Shown here in pieces: positions 17,201-27,058 of a DNA stretch of 64,000 nucleotides. The position numbers and the translations under genes were made by a program. A model generated the notes under the pieces. The model searched no databases. It saw nothing but the letters and a program-made list of their open reading frames with translations, and was not told where the DNA came from. Source of the DNA: Herbaspirillum sp. CF444 (GTDB lineage Bacteria; Pseudomonadota; Gammaproteobacteria; Burkholderiales; Burkholderiaceae_D); NCBI RefSeq assembly GCF_000282135.1, contig NZ_AKJW01000118.1:16066-80065 (forward strand), written 5' to 3'. Every line of letters begins with the position of its first letter. Positions within the stretch are counted from its first letter, which is position 1.

Positions 17201-18046
17201 CTACGCGGCATCCGTCGAACACGTCAGCACTTCCCATTGCGCCAGCTCCTGCGTCAGCTCCGCCAGCTTCTTCCTGACCAGTCCCAATGCATCGCTTCCC
17301 AACAGCAAATGCGCCGGTGGCGACGGACTATCCACCAGCGTCAACATCGCCTGCGCAGCTTTGCGCGGATCGCCCGGCTGCTTGCCGCTGCGCTCTGCAC
17401 GTGTATTGCGGATGGGGTCGAACAGCGCGTCGTAGTCGGCGACACTGCGCGGCGAACGCACCATCGAACGCCCCGCCCAGTCGGTACGAAACGATCCCGG
17501 CGCCACGGCAGTGACAAACACATTGAAGGCCCTGAGTTCCTTGCCCAGCGTCTCCGAAATTCCCTCCAGCGCGAACTTGCTGCCGCAGTAATACGCGATT
17601 CCCGGCATCGTAATGAAGCCCCCCATCGAGGTGATGTTGATGATGTGGCCGCGTCGGCGTTGACGCATGAAGGGCACGAAGGATTTTGTCACCGCCACCG
17701 CGCCGAACACGTTGACGTCAAATTGACGTTGCAACGCATCCATGCCGGACTCCTCGAAGATACCCTCATGACCGTAACCGGCATTGTTGACCAGCACGTC
17801 GACCGGGCCGATGGCGGCTTCAACATCGGCCGCGATCTTTTCTGCGGCGGCAAAATCAGTGACGTCGAGAATACGTGCGAATGCGCGACCCGGCGTTGCT
17901 GAAAACTGCGCTTTGAAATCGCTTGCGGCAGCGGCATTGCGTACCGTGCCGATCACGCGATGGCCGGCATCGATGGCAGCTTGCGACAAGGCGCGGCCGA
18001 AGCCGCTGCTGACGCCGGTGATAAAAAAAGTTTTGGATGCAGACAT
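17201..18046 (-). CDS. SDR-family oxidoreductase
   Basis: 281 residues. TGVSSGFGRAL, NNAG, INITSMGG and YYCGSKFAL give a full SDR active site (Ser-Tyr-Lys). The C-terminal region with AVAPGSFRTDWAG and DPRKAAQAML matches the group annotated as oxidoreductases acting on unknown carbonyls in Gram-negative bacteria. AAAGGAA lies before ATG 18046. It is divergent from the AraC-type regulator, the common arrangement for this SDR subgroup, which suggests AraC control. Confidence 0.9.
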   Translation of the reverse strand: MSASKTFFITGVSSGFGRALSQAAIDAGHRVIGTVRNAAAASDFKAQFSATPGRAFARILDVTDFAAAEKIAADVEAAIGPVDVLVNNAGYGHEGIFEESGMDALQRQFDVNVFGAVAVTKSFVPFMRQRRRGHIINITSMGGFITMPGIAYYCGSKFALEGISETLGKELRAFNVFVTAVAPGSFRTDWAGRSMVRSPRSVADYDALFDPIRNTRAERSGKQPGDPRKAAQAMLTLVDSPSPPAHLLLGSDALGLVRKKLAELTQELAQWEVLTCSTDAA

Positions 18047-18224
18047 GGCAATTCCTTTGCTGTGCGTGAAAAACAAGAACAAAAATCGACCAGGCCATTA
18101 TCGATTTCCACGCATTCTGAAGCTGCCGGTTCTTCTCGCATGTTTGCCTGATTCTATGAGACACCTGCAAATACAGGAAAACAATGGCACAGTGGCGGCA
18201 TTGCCAATTGCCGGATTCAATGAC

Positions 18225-19193
18225 ATGCCAACCTCCTTGCCGCTCAGCACGCCGAAGGAAATCCGTCGCCGCATGGCCGAACGTATGGTCGAGTTGCTGG
18301 CGGCGCTGACGCCGTTGGAAGGCTACAACCTGTCGCCGCTGCCGGACGTGCGCTTCCTGCGTTCGAATCGCCCGCTGAAGCGCATGCCGGTGCTGTACGA
18401 GCCGGGCATCGTGATCGTGGCGCAGGGACGCAAACGCGGCCATCTCGGTTCGGAAGTGTATTTGTACGACGCTCAGCACTATCTGGCGGTATCGGTGCCG
18501 GTGCCGTTTTCGATGGAAACCGACGCCAGCGAGAAGGAGCCGATGCTGGCGATCTACCTGCGTCTGGATTTCAAGGTCGCGGCAGAATTGATGATGCAGA
18601 TCGATGAATGCGTCGGCCCCAGCGCCGCCAAACCGCGTGGGATGGTGTCAACGCCGATGGAGACGGCGCTGAGCAGTTCCGTGCTGCGTTTTTTGGAAGC
18701 CATGAGCAATCCGCTGGAAGCGGAAGTATTGGGTCCGTCGTTGAGACGCGAAATCTACTTCCGCGTGTTGACTGGTCAGCAAGGAGGATCGATGCGCGCC
18801 GCGCTGACCATGCAAGGACAGTTCGGCAAGATCTCGCGCGCCATCAGCATGATCCACCGCAGCTATGACGAAGCGCTCGGCATCGAACAACTGGCCAGGG
18901 AAGCCGGCATGAGCGTGCCGACCTTCCATGCCCATTTCAAGACCGTGACGGATACCTCGCCGCTGCAGTATCTGAAATCGACGCGGCTGCATCAGGCGCG
19001 CCTGCTGATGCTGCGCAACGGCATGACGGCGGGCGCCGCCTGCGCGCAAGTCGGTTACGAAAGCGCATCGCAGTTCAGCCGCGAATTCAAACGCCTGTTC
19101 GGCCGTACGCCGGTCGATGAAGTCGAACGCATGCGCAAGAGCTTTACACTGCCGCCGCAGGATGACGGCGCGCAGTTTGTGTCCTCACATTGA
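18225..19193 (+). CDS. AraC-family transcriptional regulator
   Basis: About 322 residues. The N-terminal domain (about 20-175) is the AraC_N type: LPDVRFLRSNRP, YEPGIVIVAQGRKRG and HYLAVSVPVPF. Two HTH motifs follow: LGIEQLAREAGMSVPTFHAH and AACAQVGYESASQFSREFKR, ending with the conserved FGRTPVDEVERMR. ATG 18225 is the better fit to family length; ATG 18156 in the same frame is an alternative, and neither has a clear Shine-Dalgarno. It faces the SDR gene at 18046 and probably regulates it. Confidence 0.88.
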   Translation: MPTSLPLSTPKEIRRRMAERMVELLAALTPLEGYNLSPLPDVRFLRSNRPLKRMPVLYEPGIVIVAQGRKRGHLGSEVYLYDAQHYLAVSVPVPFSMETDASEKEPMLAIYLRLDFKVAAELMMQIDECVGPSAAKPRGMVSTPMETALSSSVLRFLEAMSNPLEAEVLGPSLRREIYFRVLTGQQGGSMRAALTMQGQFGKISRAISMIHRSYDEALGIEQLAREAGMSVPTFHAHFKTVTDTSPLQYLKSTRLHQARLLMLRNGMTAGAACAQVGYESASQFSREFKRLFGRTPVDEVERMRKSFTLPPQDDGAQFVSSH

Positions 19194-19204
19194 TTGCGAA
19201 AATC

Positions 19205-19501
19205 TCACGTCGCACAAATGCTGCAGCTATGCCCCTTGCAATTGTGCAGCACGCTGCTGCGCCCCGCGCCTGCATGCGCGCCCGGTCCCGCGGCACCCTG
19301 CCCGGCCAGCTGTTCTGCGCCGTTGCGCGGACGCCAGCGCTCCGTCACCTGCAAGCCGACGCGACCTCCTGTCAGCAATGGCGCGGCGATGGTATCCGTT
19401 TTGCAGTAAGGGCAGGCAACCTGGCCATGCAAGGCCTGCATGTTGAGGAATTTTTCGAAGATGCCTTCGCAGTGGCTGCAGCGGATATCGTATAAGGGCA
19501 T
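19205..19501 (-). CDS. fmdB: FmdB-family zinc-ribbon protein
   Basis: 98 residues. The N-terminus MPLYDIRCSHCEGIFEKF and CPYCKT give the CxxC...CxxC zinc ribbon of FmdB, the putative regulator first named next to formamidase in Methylophilus. The Gly/Ala-rich middle is followed by a second Cys group, NCKGHSCSIC, which could bind another metal. It is the last gene of the amide operon, 80 bases after fmdA. Function is known only as a co-located regulatory protein. Confidence 0.85.
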   Translation of the reverse strand: MPLYDIRCSHCEGIFEKFLNMQALHGQVACPYCKTDTIAAPLLTGGRVGLQVTERWRPRNGAEQLAGQGAAGPGAHAGAGRSSVLHNCKGHSCSICAT

Positions 19502-19581
19502 GTTCTGCTCCGGTGTGAAAATTGCTTTGACGCGAGGATCGCGGACGAAGTGAGACCTCCATCCGCGATTGGACTAAACGA

Positions 19582-20760
19582 CTAAGGTTTTCGCCCCCAA
19601 TACGACTTGTCATTCAACATCCCCTTGGGCGTGATGTCCTGATCGAAGATCGAGGTCGGCAGCGACACCGTGCACGCGCAGTTCGGAATATCGACGATGC
19701 CGCCGATGCGTCCTTCCACCGGCGCCGCGGTCAGCAGCATGTAGGCCTGGCTGCCGGTGTAGCCGAAGTGGGTCAGGTAGTCGATCGCCTTCAGGCAAGC
19801 CTGGCGATAGGCGACGGTGGCGTCGAGGTAATAGTTGACGCCGTTTTCGACGCTGATGCCTTCGAAGGTCAGCCACTGCTCGTAGTGCGGCTTGACCACG
19901 CTCGGCATGAAAATCGGCGAGGTGATGTTGTACTTCGCCATGCCGCCCTTGATCAGATCGAAGCCGACGTGGCTGACGCCGTCCATTTCAATCGCGCCGC
20001 AGAAACCGATTTCGCCGTCGCCTTGCGAAAAGTGCAGGTCGCCCATCGAGAAGCCCGCCCCCTTCACATACACCGGGAAGAAAATCCGCGTGCCGGCCGA
20101 CAGATCCTTGATGTCGGTATTGCCGCCATGCTCGCGCGGCGGCACGGTGCGCGCCGCGACCTTGGCCATCTCGTCGAACTTGGCGCCGGTCAGGCCGCGC
20201 AACACGGCAGTGCTCGGATCCGGCGGTTTGGCCAGGCCCTTGGCGGCCAGCGGCGCTTCGCGGCGATTCCATTCGGCCAGCAGATCGTGCGACGGCAAAC
20301 ATCCCATCAGGCCCGGATGCGTGAGGCCGGCGATGCGCACGCCGGGAATGTGGCGCGAGGTGGCATACAAGCCTTTCAGATCCCAGATCGCCTTGTCGGC
20401 CTCGGGGAAATAATCCGCCAGGAAACCACCGCCGTTTTCCTTGGAGAACACACCCGAGAAACCGACCGGCGTCACCGGCTTGATGTCGAGCAGGTCGATC
20501 ACCAGCAGATCGCCAGGCTCGGCGCCTTCGACATGGAAAGGACCGGTCAGCGGATGCGCGCGCGTGAGGTCGACGTTCTTGACGTCGGCGACGTCGTCGG
20601 TGTCCTTGATCTGGGCATCGAGGAAGTCCAGCGATTCGATCAGAATCGCTTCGCCGGGCTTGACCGACGACAGGAAAGGCAGGTCGGGATGCCAGCGATT
20701 GTGTCCGAGTTCAGGCTGCTCTGCCAGCGGTACGCCGGGCTTGATCTTGAAGTGTTGCAT
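19582..20760 (-). CDS. fmdA: Formamidase (acetamidase/formamidase family)
   Basis: 392 residues. It hydrolyses formamide to formate and ammonia. Family hallmarks are GHNRWHPDLP, AEPGDLLVIDLLDI, GFSGVF, HPGLMGCLPSHDLL, GNTDIKDLSAGTRIFFPVYV and GDLHFSQGDGEI. The ATG at 20760 has AAGGAG six bases upstream; the longer frame to 21183 is shadow of amiE. Together with amiE and the urt/fmd transporter it matches the Methylophilus formamide cluster (transport, formamidase, FmdB) and provides ammonia as nitrogen source. Confidence 0.93.
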   Translation of the reverse strand: MQHFKIKPGVPLAEQPELGHNRWHPDLPFLSSVKPGEAILIESLDFLDAQIKDTDDVADVKNVDLTRAHPLTGPFHVEGAEPGDLLVIDLLDIKPVTPVGFSGVFSKENGGGFLADYFPEADKAIWDLKGLYATSRHIPGVRIAGLTHPGLMGCLPSHDLLAEWNRREAPLAAKGLAKPPDPSTAVLRGLTGAKFDEMAKVAARTVPPREHGGNTDIKDLSAGTRIFFPVYVKGAGFSMGDLHFSQGDGEIGFCGAIEMDGVSHVGFDLIKGGMAKYNITSPIFMPSVVKPHYEQWLTFEGISVENGVNYYLDATVAYRQACLKAIDYLTHFGYTGSQAYMLLTAAPVEGRIGGIVDIPNCACTVSLPTSIFDQDITPKGMLNDKSYWGRKP

Positions 20761-20800
20761 GCGACTCTCCTTCTCGTGTGGGATCTGTATGAATGAGCGG

Positions 20801-21823
20801 TTATTCGTTGGGAATGCCCGGCACCGGGCATTCCGGCGTGCCGGCGGTCTTGCGCGTGATGGCTTCAACCTTGGCGCGCGCAGCCTGCGGATCGTTGACC
20901 CAGGTCTTGTAGAAATCGAAGGGACAATCGGCCACGCCCGCCGACGACTCGCCGGAATTAATCTTGCCGGTGTAGCCGCGATGCAGCAGCTTGAACAGAT
21001 GGTTCTGCGACTGCCAGTTGCGGCGCGCATCGCGAATCGCGCCGACCGACAGCTCGGCATACTGAATGCCCATCTCTTCGGTCTCGCATTCGCCCAGCGT
21101 GCGGCCGTCGAAACCGATGATCGCCGAGTGGCCGAAGTAGGAATACACGCCGTCGAAGCCGGCCGCGTTGGCGACGGCGACATAGACGTTGTTCATCCAC
21201 GCCATGGCCTTCGACACCAGCACCTGCTGGTCCTTGGCCGGATACATGTAACCCTGGCAGCGCACGATCAGCTCGGCGCCCTTCATGGCGCAGTCGCGCC
21301 AGATTTCCGGATAGTTGCCGTCGTCGCAGATGATCAGGCTGATCTTCAATCCCTTGGGACCGTCGCAGACGTAAGTCGTGTCGCCCGGATACCAGCCCTC
21401 GATCGGCGTCCACGGCATGATCTTGCGGTACTTCTGCACGATCTCGCCCTGGTTGTCGATCAGGATCAGCGTGTTGTAGGGCGCCTTGTGCGGATGTTCT
21501 TCATGGCGCTCGCCGGTCAGCGAGAACACGCCCCAGACGCCGGCGATGCGGCAGGCATCCGAAAACACGCGCGTTTCTTCGCCGGGAATGCTGGCGGCGG
21601 TGTCGTACATTTCCTTCTCGTCGTACATGATGCCGTGCGTCGAGTACTCCGGAAAAACGACAAGATCGAGGCCGGGCAAGCCCTGCTTCATGCCGACCAG
21701 CATCGCCGCGATCTTGTTGACGTTGTCCATCACCTCTGCGCGGTTGTGCAGGCGCGGCATCTTGTAATTGACGACCGCCACGCCTACCGCGTCTTTACTG
21801 CTTGATATGTCTCCGTGCCTCAT
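20801..21823 (-). CDS. amiE: Aliphatic amidase
   Basis: 340 residues, nitrilase superfamily, aligning without visible gaps to Pseudomonas AmiE over most of its length, including MRHGDISSS and NYKMPRLH at the N-terminus. The catalytic triad is E59 (VVFPEYS), K134 (VQKYRKI) and C166 ([12 protein letters not shown]). It hydrolyses acetamide, propionamide and similar short amides to the acid and ammonia. It lies between the transporter genes and fmdA in the same transcription unit (50 and 40 base gaps), so the operon can use several amides. Confidence 0.95.
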   Translation of the reverse strand: MRHGDISSSKDAVGVAVVNYKMPRLHNRAEVMDNVNKIAAMLVGMKQGLPGLDLVVFPEYSTHGIMYDEKEMYDTAASIPGEETRVFSDACRIAGVWGVFSLTGERHEEHPHKAPYNTLILIDNQGEIVQKYRKIMPWTPIEGWYPGDTTYVCDGPKGLKISLIICDDGNYPEIWRDCAMKGAELIVRCQGYMYPAKDQQVLVSKAMAWMNNVYVAVANAAGFDGVYSYFGHSAIIGFDGRTLGECETEEMGIQYAELSVGAIRDARRNWQSQNHLFKLLHRGYTGKINSGESSAGVADCPFDFYKTWVNDPQAARAKVEAITRKTAGTPECPVPGIPNE

Positions 21824-21873
21824 GGTGCTCCTCCTTAAAGACTGCCGATATACAAATGAACTGCGCAGAAAAA

Positions 21874-22563
21874 TCAGACCGACAAATACTTGCTGATGGT
21901 CGGTGCATCGACGTTGGCGCGCGTGTCTTCATAGACGAAACGGCCCTTGTCGATCACCAAGAAACGGTCGGCGATTTCCAGCGTGAAGCTCAGCACCTGT
22001 TCCGACACGATGATGGTGAGCTCGCGGATCTTGCGGATCTCTTTCAGGCTGCGCGCGATGTCCTTGATGATGGACGGCTGTATGCCTTCGGTCGGCTCGT
22101 CCAGCAACAGCACGCGCGGATTGGTTGCCAGTGCGCGTGCAATCGCCAGTTGCTGTTGCTGCCCGCCAGACAGGTTGCCGCCCTTGCGGCTGCGCATCTC
22201 GTACAGCACCGGGAACAGCGCGTACAGCTCGTCCGGCACCTTGCCGCGTGCATCGGCGGCAAGGCCGGTCTGGATGTTTTCCAGCACCGTCATGCCGGGA
22301 AAAATCATGCGGCCCTGCGGCACGTAGGCCACGCCGCGCGAGACGCGCTGATGGCTTTCCATGGCGCCGAGTTCGACGCCGTCGATCTTGATGCTGCCGT
22401 CGCGCAGCGGCAGGATGCCCATCAGCGTCTTGAACAGCGTGGTCTTGCCCATGCCGTTGCGGCCCATGACGGCGACGATTTCTTCCTTCGCCACCGACAG
22501 GTTGATGTCGTGGATGACGGCGCTCTGGCCGTAGCCGGAAGCAAGATTGGATACGTTGAACAT
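21874..22563 (-). CDS. urtE: Urea/amide ABC transporter ATPase, LivF-type
   Basis: 229 residues. Walker [11 protein letters not shown]-loop with [10 protein letters not shown], signature LSGGQQQQL, Walker [15 protein letters not shown] and EQ instead of the switch His (VSEQVLSF) match UrtE. It is the second ATPase of a HAAT-family importer together with UrtD. The gene follows urtD after 19 bases and is followed by amiE after 50. Confidence 0.93.
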   Translation of the reverse strand: MFNVSNLASGYGQSAVIHDINLSVAKEEIVAVMGRNGMGKTTLFKTLMGILPLRDGSIKIDGVELGAMESHQRVSRGVAYVPQGRMIFPGMTVLENIQTGLAADARGKVPDELYALFPVLYEMRSRKGGNLSGGQQQQLAIARALATNPRVLLLDEPTEGIQPSIIKDIARSLKEIRKIRELTIIVSEQVLSFTLEIADRFLVIDKGRFVYEDTRANVDAPTISKYLSV

Positions 22564-22582
22564 GGCTGGCTCCGGGAATGAA

Positions 22583-23350
22583 TTAGTGACCTAAATAGAC
22601 GTCGATAACCTTCGGGTCAGACTGCACCTTGTCCATGCTGCCTTCGGCGAGGATTTTTCCCTGATGCAGCACAGTCACCTTGTGCGCGATGCTCTTGACG
22701 AAATCCATGTCGTGCTCGATCACCACCACCGAGCGACCCTGGCTGATACGACCCAGCAGTTGCGCGGTCTTTTCGCGCTCGGACACGCTCATGCCGGCGA
22801 CCGGTTCGTCCAGCATCAGCAGCTCCGGTTCCTGCATCAGCAGCATGCCGATCTCCAGCCACTGCTTCTGGCCGTGCGACAGCAGGTCGGCCTGGGTGTA
22901 CAGATGCTGGTCGAGGAAGATCTCCGCCGCCACCGACTCGACGCGCGCCACCACGTCGGCGGTGCGCTTGAAGGTCAGCGCGCCGAACACCTTGCGACCG
23001 CGCGGGAAGGACATCTCCAGGTTCTCGAACACGCTGAGGTTTTCGTAGATCGACGGCGTCTGGAACTTGCGGCCGACGCCGACTCGCACGATGGCGTGTT
23101 CGCTCATCTTGGTCAGCTCGTGGTTGTTGAAGCGGATGCTGCCCGAGGTCGCCTGCGTCTTTCCGCAGATCAGGTCCAGTACGGTGGTCTTGCCGGCGCC
23201 GTTGGGGCCGATCACCACGCGCACTTCATTGCGCTGGACGTACAGGTTGAGCTTGTCGACCGCCTTGAAGCCGTCGAAGGAAACCGTCAGGTCCTCTATC
23301 GCCAGAACTGGATGGTCGGTCGATTCGAATCCGATGGGTGCGTTGCTCAT
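22583..23350 (-). CDS. urtD: Urea/amide ABC transporter ATPase, LivG-type
   Basis: 255 residues. Walker A GPNGAGKTT, signature LSHGQKQWLE (the distinctive UrtD form), Walker B LLMLDEPVAGMS and switch VIEHDMDF. VGRKFQTPSIYENL is also typical of UrtD. Its start overlaps the urtC stop by ATGA, so the subunits are translationally coupled. Confidence 0.94.
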   Translation of the reverse strand: MSNAPIGFESTDHPVLAIEDLTVSFDGFKAVDKLNLYVQRNEVRVVIGPNGAGKTTVLDLICGKTQATSGSIRFNNHELTKMSEHAIVRVGVGRKFQTPSIYENLSVFENLEMSFPRGRKVFGALTFKRTADVVARVESVAAEIFLDQHLYTQADLLSHGQKQWLEIGMLLMQEPELLMLDEPVAGMSVSEREKTAQLLGRISQGRSVVVIEHDMDFVKSIAHKVTVLHQGKILAEGSMDKVQSDPKVIDVYLGH

Positions 23351-24534
23351 TTGCTGGCCTCCAGGTTGGCGCCGTCGAGATGGATATCGGTCGAATCGGT
23401 CTTGGCTACGGCTTTTGGCTTCACCGGTTCGGGTGGTGTTGCTTTTTTACGGGACAGTTTCGCCATCAAGCGCTTGCCCTGTTTTTCATACACGCCGGCC
23501 AGGCCGTTGGGGAAGTACATCACCACCGCGATGAACAAACCGCCCATCAGGAACAGCCACAGCTCGGGGAAAGTCTCGGAGAAATACGTCTTGCCGAAGT
23601 TGACCAGCAGCGTGCCGTACACCGCGCCGAGCAGCGACATGCGACCGCCCACCGCGGCGTAGATCACCATCTCGATCGACGGCACGATGCCGACGAAGGA
23701 CGGCGACATGAAGCCGACCTGCAAGGTGAACATGGCGCCGCCGATGGCCGAGAACATCGCCGCCACGCAGAACACGAACACCTTGAAGCTGGCGACGTCG
23801 TAGCCGGAGAAGCGCACGCGCTCCTCCTTGTCGCGCATCGCCATCAGCAGGCGGCCGAGCTTGGAGGTCAGGATGTAGCGACCGAACAGGATGCAGGCGA
23901 ACAGCAGACCTGCATTGACGAAATACAGGATCATCTTGGCGCTGTCGGTGCGGATATCCCAGCCCATCATCGTCTTCAGATCGGTGATGCCGTTGACGCC
24001 GCCGGTCAGGCCCTGCTGGCCGATGATCAGGATCGACAGGATCGCCGCAATCGCCTGCGTCACGATCGAGAAATACACGTCGCCGACGCGGCGCTTGAAC
24101 ATCGCCATGCCGATGATCAGCGCCAGCAAGGTCGGCACCGCCAGCACGGCGAGCACGGTGAAGCTGAAGCTATGGAAGGGCTGCCACATCGCCGGCAGCG
24201 ACGTGATCTGGTTCCAGTCCATGAAGTCGGGGATGCCGGGCGTGGACTGGATCTTGGTGCTGATCGGGTCCGATGCTTCCAGCTTCAGGAACATCGCCAT
24301 GCAATAGCCGCCGACGCCGAAGAACACGCCCTGTCCCAGGCTCAGGATGCCGCCGTAGCCCCAGCACAGCACCAGGCCGACGGCGACGAAGGCGTAGGAC
24401 AGATATTTGCCGACCAGGTTAAGACGGAAGATATCCAGGCCCAACGGAAAGATCACCAGCAACAGCACGCCCAGTATCAGCAGCCCGGCCAATCCGGATC
24501 TGCCGCCCAATATTTTTTCGTATGCTGCATTCAT
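23347..24534 (-). CDS. urtC: Urea/amide ABC transporter permease, LivM-type
   Basis: 395 residues with about ten membrane segments, longer than ordinary LivM as is usual for UrtC because of an insertion after the GQGVFFGVGGYCMAMFL segment (DPISTKIQSTPGIPDFMDW). The C-terminal cytoplasmic tail is rich in Lys and Pro. Forms the membrane channel with UrtB. The start is preceded only by a weak GAGG; 61 bases separate it from urtB. Confidence 0.93.
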   Translation of the reverse strand: MNAAYEKILGGRSGLAGLLILGVLLLVIFPLGLDIFRLNLVGKYLSYAFVAVGLVLCWGYGGILSLGQGVFFGVGGYCMAMFLKLEASDPISTKIQSTPGIPDFMDWNQITSLPAMWQPFHSFSFTVLAVLAVPTLLALIIGMAMFKRRVGDVYFSIVTQAIAAILSILIIGQQGLTGGVNGITDLKTMMGWDIRTDSAKMILYFVNAGLLFACILFGRYILTSKLGRLLMAMRDKEERVRFSGYDVASFKVFVFCVAAMFSAIGGAMFTLQVGFMSPSFVGIVPSIEMVIYAAVGGRMSLLGAVYGTLLVNFGKTYFSETFPELWLFLMGGLFIAVVMYFPNGLAGVYEKQGKRLMAKLSRKKATPPEPVKPKAVAKTDSTDIHLDGANLEASK

Positions 24535-24595
24535 TGTCGAACCTCGCGGAGGAGAAATCTGAAAGACGTCATCACTTACTTGCGCTTATTTGCGC

Positions 24596-25513
24596 TTATT
24601 TGCGAACGCGTACCGAGAACAGGCCTTGCGGACGTAGCATCAGGATCAGGATCACCGCCGACAGCGTCAGCACCTTGGCCATCGAACCGGTCAGGAAGAA
24701 CTCGGCGGTGGACTGCGTCTGCGCAATCGAGAAGGCCGAAGCAATCGTGCCGATCAGGCTTTGCGCGCCGCCGAACACCACCACCAGGAAGGTGTCGACG
24801 ATGTACAGCGAGCCGCTGGTGGGACCGGTCGAGCCGATCGTGGTGAACGCCGCGCCGGCTACGCCCGCCACGCCGCAGCCAAGAGCGAAGGTGGTGCGGT
24901 CGACCTTGCGGGTATTGATGCCGACGGCGCCGCTCATGACGCGGTTCTGCATCGTGGCGCGCACTTGCAGGCCCCAGCGCGAACGGAACAGCAGGATGAA
25001 GATGGTGCCGGTCAGCAGCACCGTCAGCGCCATCATGAACAGGCCGTTGATCGGGATGTCGATGGCGTCGGTCGGCTTGAAGGAGCCGAGCAGCCAATCC
25101 GGCAGGGTCGCGCTGACTTCCTTGGCGCCGAAGATCGAGCGGAAGGTCTGCTGCATCGCCAGGCTCAGGCCCCAGGTCGCCAGCAGCGTGTCGAGCGGGC
25201 GTTTATAGAGACGGCTGATCAGCAGCAGCTCGGTGAGATAGCCGAAACCGTAAGCGACCAGGAAGGACAGCACCACCGCGCCGAAAAAATAGTAAGGCTG
25301 CAGGCTGGGCGCATAGGTCGTGGTCAGATGCGACAGCAGATACGTGATGTAAGCGCCGATGGTCAGGAACTCTCCGTGCGCCATGTTGATCACGCCCATC
25401 TGCCCGAAGATGATCGCCAGGCCCAGGGCCATCAGCAGCAACACGCAAAACACCGACAGGCCGTTGAAGCCTTGCATCGCGAAGATGGCGAAAAATTCGG
25501 ATAGAGAAACCAT
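24596..25513 (-). CDS. urtB: Urea/amide ABC transporter permease, LivH-type
   Basis: 305 residues, about eight membrane segments. GLAIIFGQMGVINMAHGEFL is the LivH/UrtB signature, and FALGCGVAGVAGAAF and VVFGGAQSLIGTI are further family motifs. GGGAG lies five bases before ATG 25513; the frame is open to 25606 without a better start. A 282-base spacer with two REP-like hairpins separates it from urtA, an arrangement that often makes binding protein more abundant than permease. Confidence 0.93.
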   Translation of the reverse strand: MVSLSEFFAIFAMQGFNGLSVFCVLLLMALGLAIIFGQMGVINMAHGEFLTIGAYITYLLSHLTTTYAPSLQPYYFFGAVVLSFLVAYGFGYLTELLLISRLYKRPLDTLLATWGLSLAMQQTFRSIFGAKEVSATLPDWLLGSFKPTDAIDIPINGLFMMALTVLLTGTIFILLFRSRWGLQVRATMQNRVMSGAVGINTRKVDRTTFALGCGVAGVAGAAFTTIGSTGPTSGSLYIVDTFLVVVFGGAQSLIGTIASAFSIAQTQSTAEFFLTGSMAKVLTLSAVILILMLRPQGLFSVRVRK

Positions 25514-25666
25514 GTTGACTCCCGCCCTGAGTGATGAAATGAAAATGCATTTTCTAGATGCCGCAACGACGTGAAAACTACATGGGCGGCAACGCCCGCA
25601 TGTCACTACAGACGCCGCCGCTTTGCTGCCAACAAATCAGAATCCATTGACCGCTGCCCCCTCACC

Positions 25667-25775
25667 GTCGTCCCAGCGCACGCTGGGACCCAGTGACGTT
25701 GCGCGCCTCACCGCTGCTCGCTGCCCACCTGTTACGACTGTTACGACGCCGGGTCCTGACTTTCGTCAGGACGAC
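25667..25775. repeat. Inverted pair of REP-like hairpins (REPIN-like)
   Basis: Two 25-base units in opposite orientation share the ends GTCGTCC and GGACCC. Unit 1 (25667-25691, plus) has the inner stem CAGC/GCTG with loop GCAC; unit 2 (25751-25775, minus) has TGAC/GTCA with loop GAAA. The stem bases differ but remain paired, so the hairpin is conserved by compensatory changes. The 59-base spacer carries no gene. The pair lies in the urtA-urtB intergenic region, and transcripts would fold both hairpins. Confidence 0.65.
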
Positions 25776-25795
25776 CGAGAAATGATCAGCAGTGC

Positions 25796-27058
25796 TTATT
25801 GGTAACCCTTGGGGAAAGGATTCGGCTCGATCAGATCGGACTCGTAGATGACCTTGAACTGACCGTCCTTCTGCGCTTCGCCGATGCGGGTCTTGCTCCA
25901 CAGGTGATGGTTGGCGTGGACCTTGACGTAGCCTTCCGGCGCAGTCTTCAGCTCAAGTCCCGGCGAGGCGGCGACCACCTTGTCGACGTCGAAGCTGCCG
26001 GCTTTTTCAACCGCGGCCTTCCACAGCCACGGGCCGAGGTAAGCTGCCTGCGTGACGTCGCCGATCACCGAGTTGGCGCCGAACTTGGCCTTGAACTCGG
26101 CCACGAATTTCTTGTTGTTCGGGTTGTCGAGGCTTTGAAAATACTTCATCGAGGCGTAGAAGCCTTCGACGTTTTCGCCGCCGATGCCTAGCATTTCATC
26201 TTCGGTCACGGAGATGGTCAGCAGGTTCTGCGTCTTGGCGGTCACGCCGGCTGCCTTCAATTGCTTGTAGAACGCGACGTTGCTGCCGCCGACCACGTCG
26301 GCAAAAATCACATCCGGCTTCTTCAGCTTGATCTTGTTGATCAGCGAGCCGAACTGGGTGTTGCCGAGCGGGTAGTACTCTTCGCCGACCACCGAACCCT
26401 TGAGCACGTTTTCGATGTGCTTGCGGGCGATCTTGTTGGAAGTGCGCGGCCAGATGTAGTCGGAACCGATCAGGAAGAAAGTCTTGGCCTTCTTCTCTTT
26501 TGCTACCCAGTTGAGGCCGGCCAGCACTTGCTGCGTGGCTTCCTGGCCGGTGTAGAAGACGTTCTTGGATTGCTCCAGGCCTTCATAGAAAGTCGGGTAG
26601 TAAAGCAGGCCGTTGTCTTTTTCGAAGACCGGCAGCACGGCCTTGCGCGAGGCAGATGTCCAGCAGCCGAACACGGCGGCGACGTGATCGTTCTCGAGCA
26701 GCTTCTTGGCCTTTTCGGCGAAGGTCGGCCAGTCGCTGGCGCCGTCTTCCTGGATGATCTTGATCTTGCGGCCGAGGATGCCGCCCATGGAATTGATCTG
26801 GTCGATGGCCAGGCGTTCGGCCTGGATCGAACCGGTTTCGCTGATCGCCATGGTGCCGGTGGCCGAATGCAACTGGCCGACGGTGACTTCGGTGTCGGTG
26901 ATGGCCAGCTTGGTGGTATTGACCTTGGCGGTCGGGAACTGCTGCGCCATGGCCAGGCCCGGGAGCGCCATGGCAGCACCGGCGGCACCGGCGACGATGC
27001 CCATCATGATCTTGCGGCGTTGGGATGAAGGCGGTTTGGAAGAGGAACGGTGCGACAT
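25796..27058 (-). CDS. urtA: Urea/short-chain amide ABC transporter binding protein
   Basis: 420 residues. The N-terminus SQRRKIMMG followed by a hydrophobic stretch ending in LAMAQ looks like a Tat-type or long Sec signal. The mature part is a type 1 periplasmic-binding fold with TVGQLHSATGTMAISE, AAVFGCWTSASRKAV and YPTFYEGLEQSKNVFYTG, all typical of UrtA and of FmdD, the amide-binding protein of Methylophilus. Because amiE and fmdA lie in the same operon, amides as well as urea are likely ligands. First gene of the urtABCDE-amiE-fmdA-fmdB unit. Confidence 0.93.
   Translation of the reverse strand: MSHRSSSKPPSSQRRKIMMGIVAGAAGAAMALPGLAMAQQFPTAKVNTTKLAITDTEVTVGQLHSATGTMAISETGSIQAERLAIDQINSMGGILGRKIKIIQEDGASDWPTFAEKAKKLLENDHVAAVFGCWTSASRKAVLPVFEKDNGLLYYPTFYEGLEQSKNVFYTGQEATQQVLAGLNWVAKEKKAKTFFLIGSDYIWPRTSNKIARKHIENVLKGSVVGEEYYPLGNTQFGSLINKIKLKKPDVIFADVVGGSNVAFYKQLKAAGVTAKTQNLLTISVTEDEMLGIGGENVEGFYASMKYFQSLDNPNNKKFVAEFKAKFGANSVIGDVTQAAYLGPWLWKAAVEKAGSFDVDKVVAASPGLELKTAPEGYVKVHANHHLWSKTRIGEAQKDGQFKVIYESDLIEPNPFPKGYQ

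Noticed and set aside
24579..24602. Direct repeats TTGCGCTTAT at the urtB end
   Set aside because: Only two and a half short copies overlapping the stop codon; probably chance.
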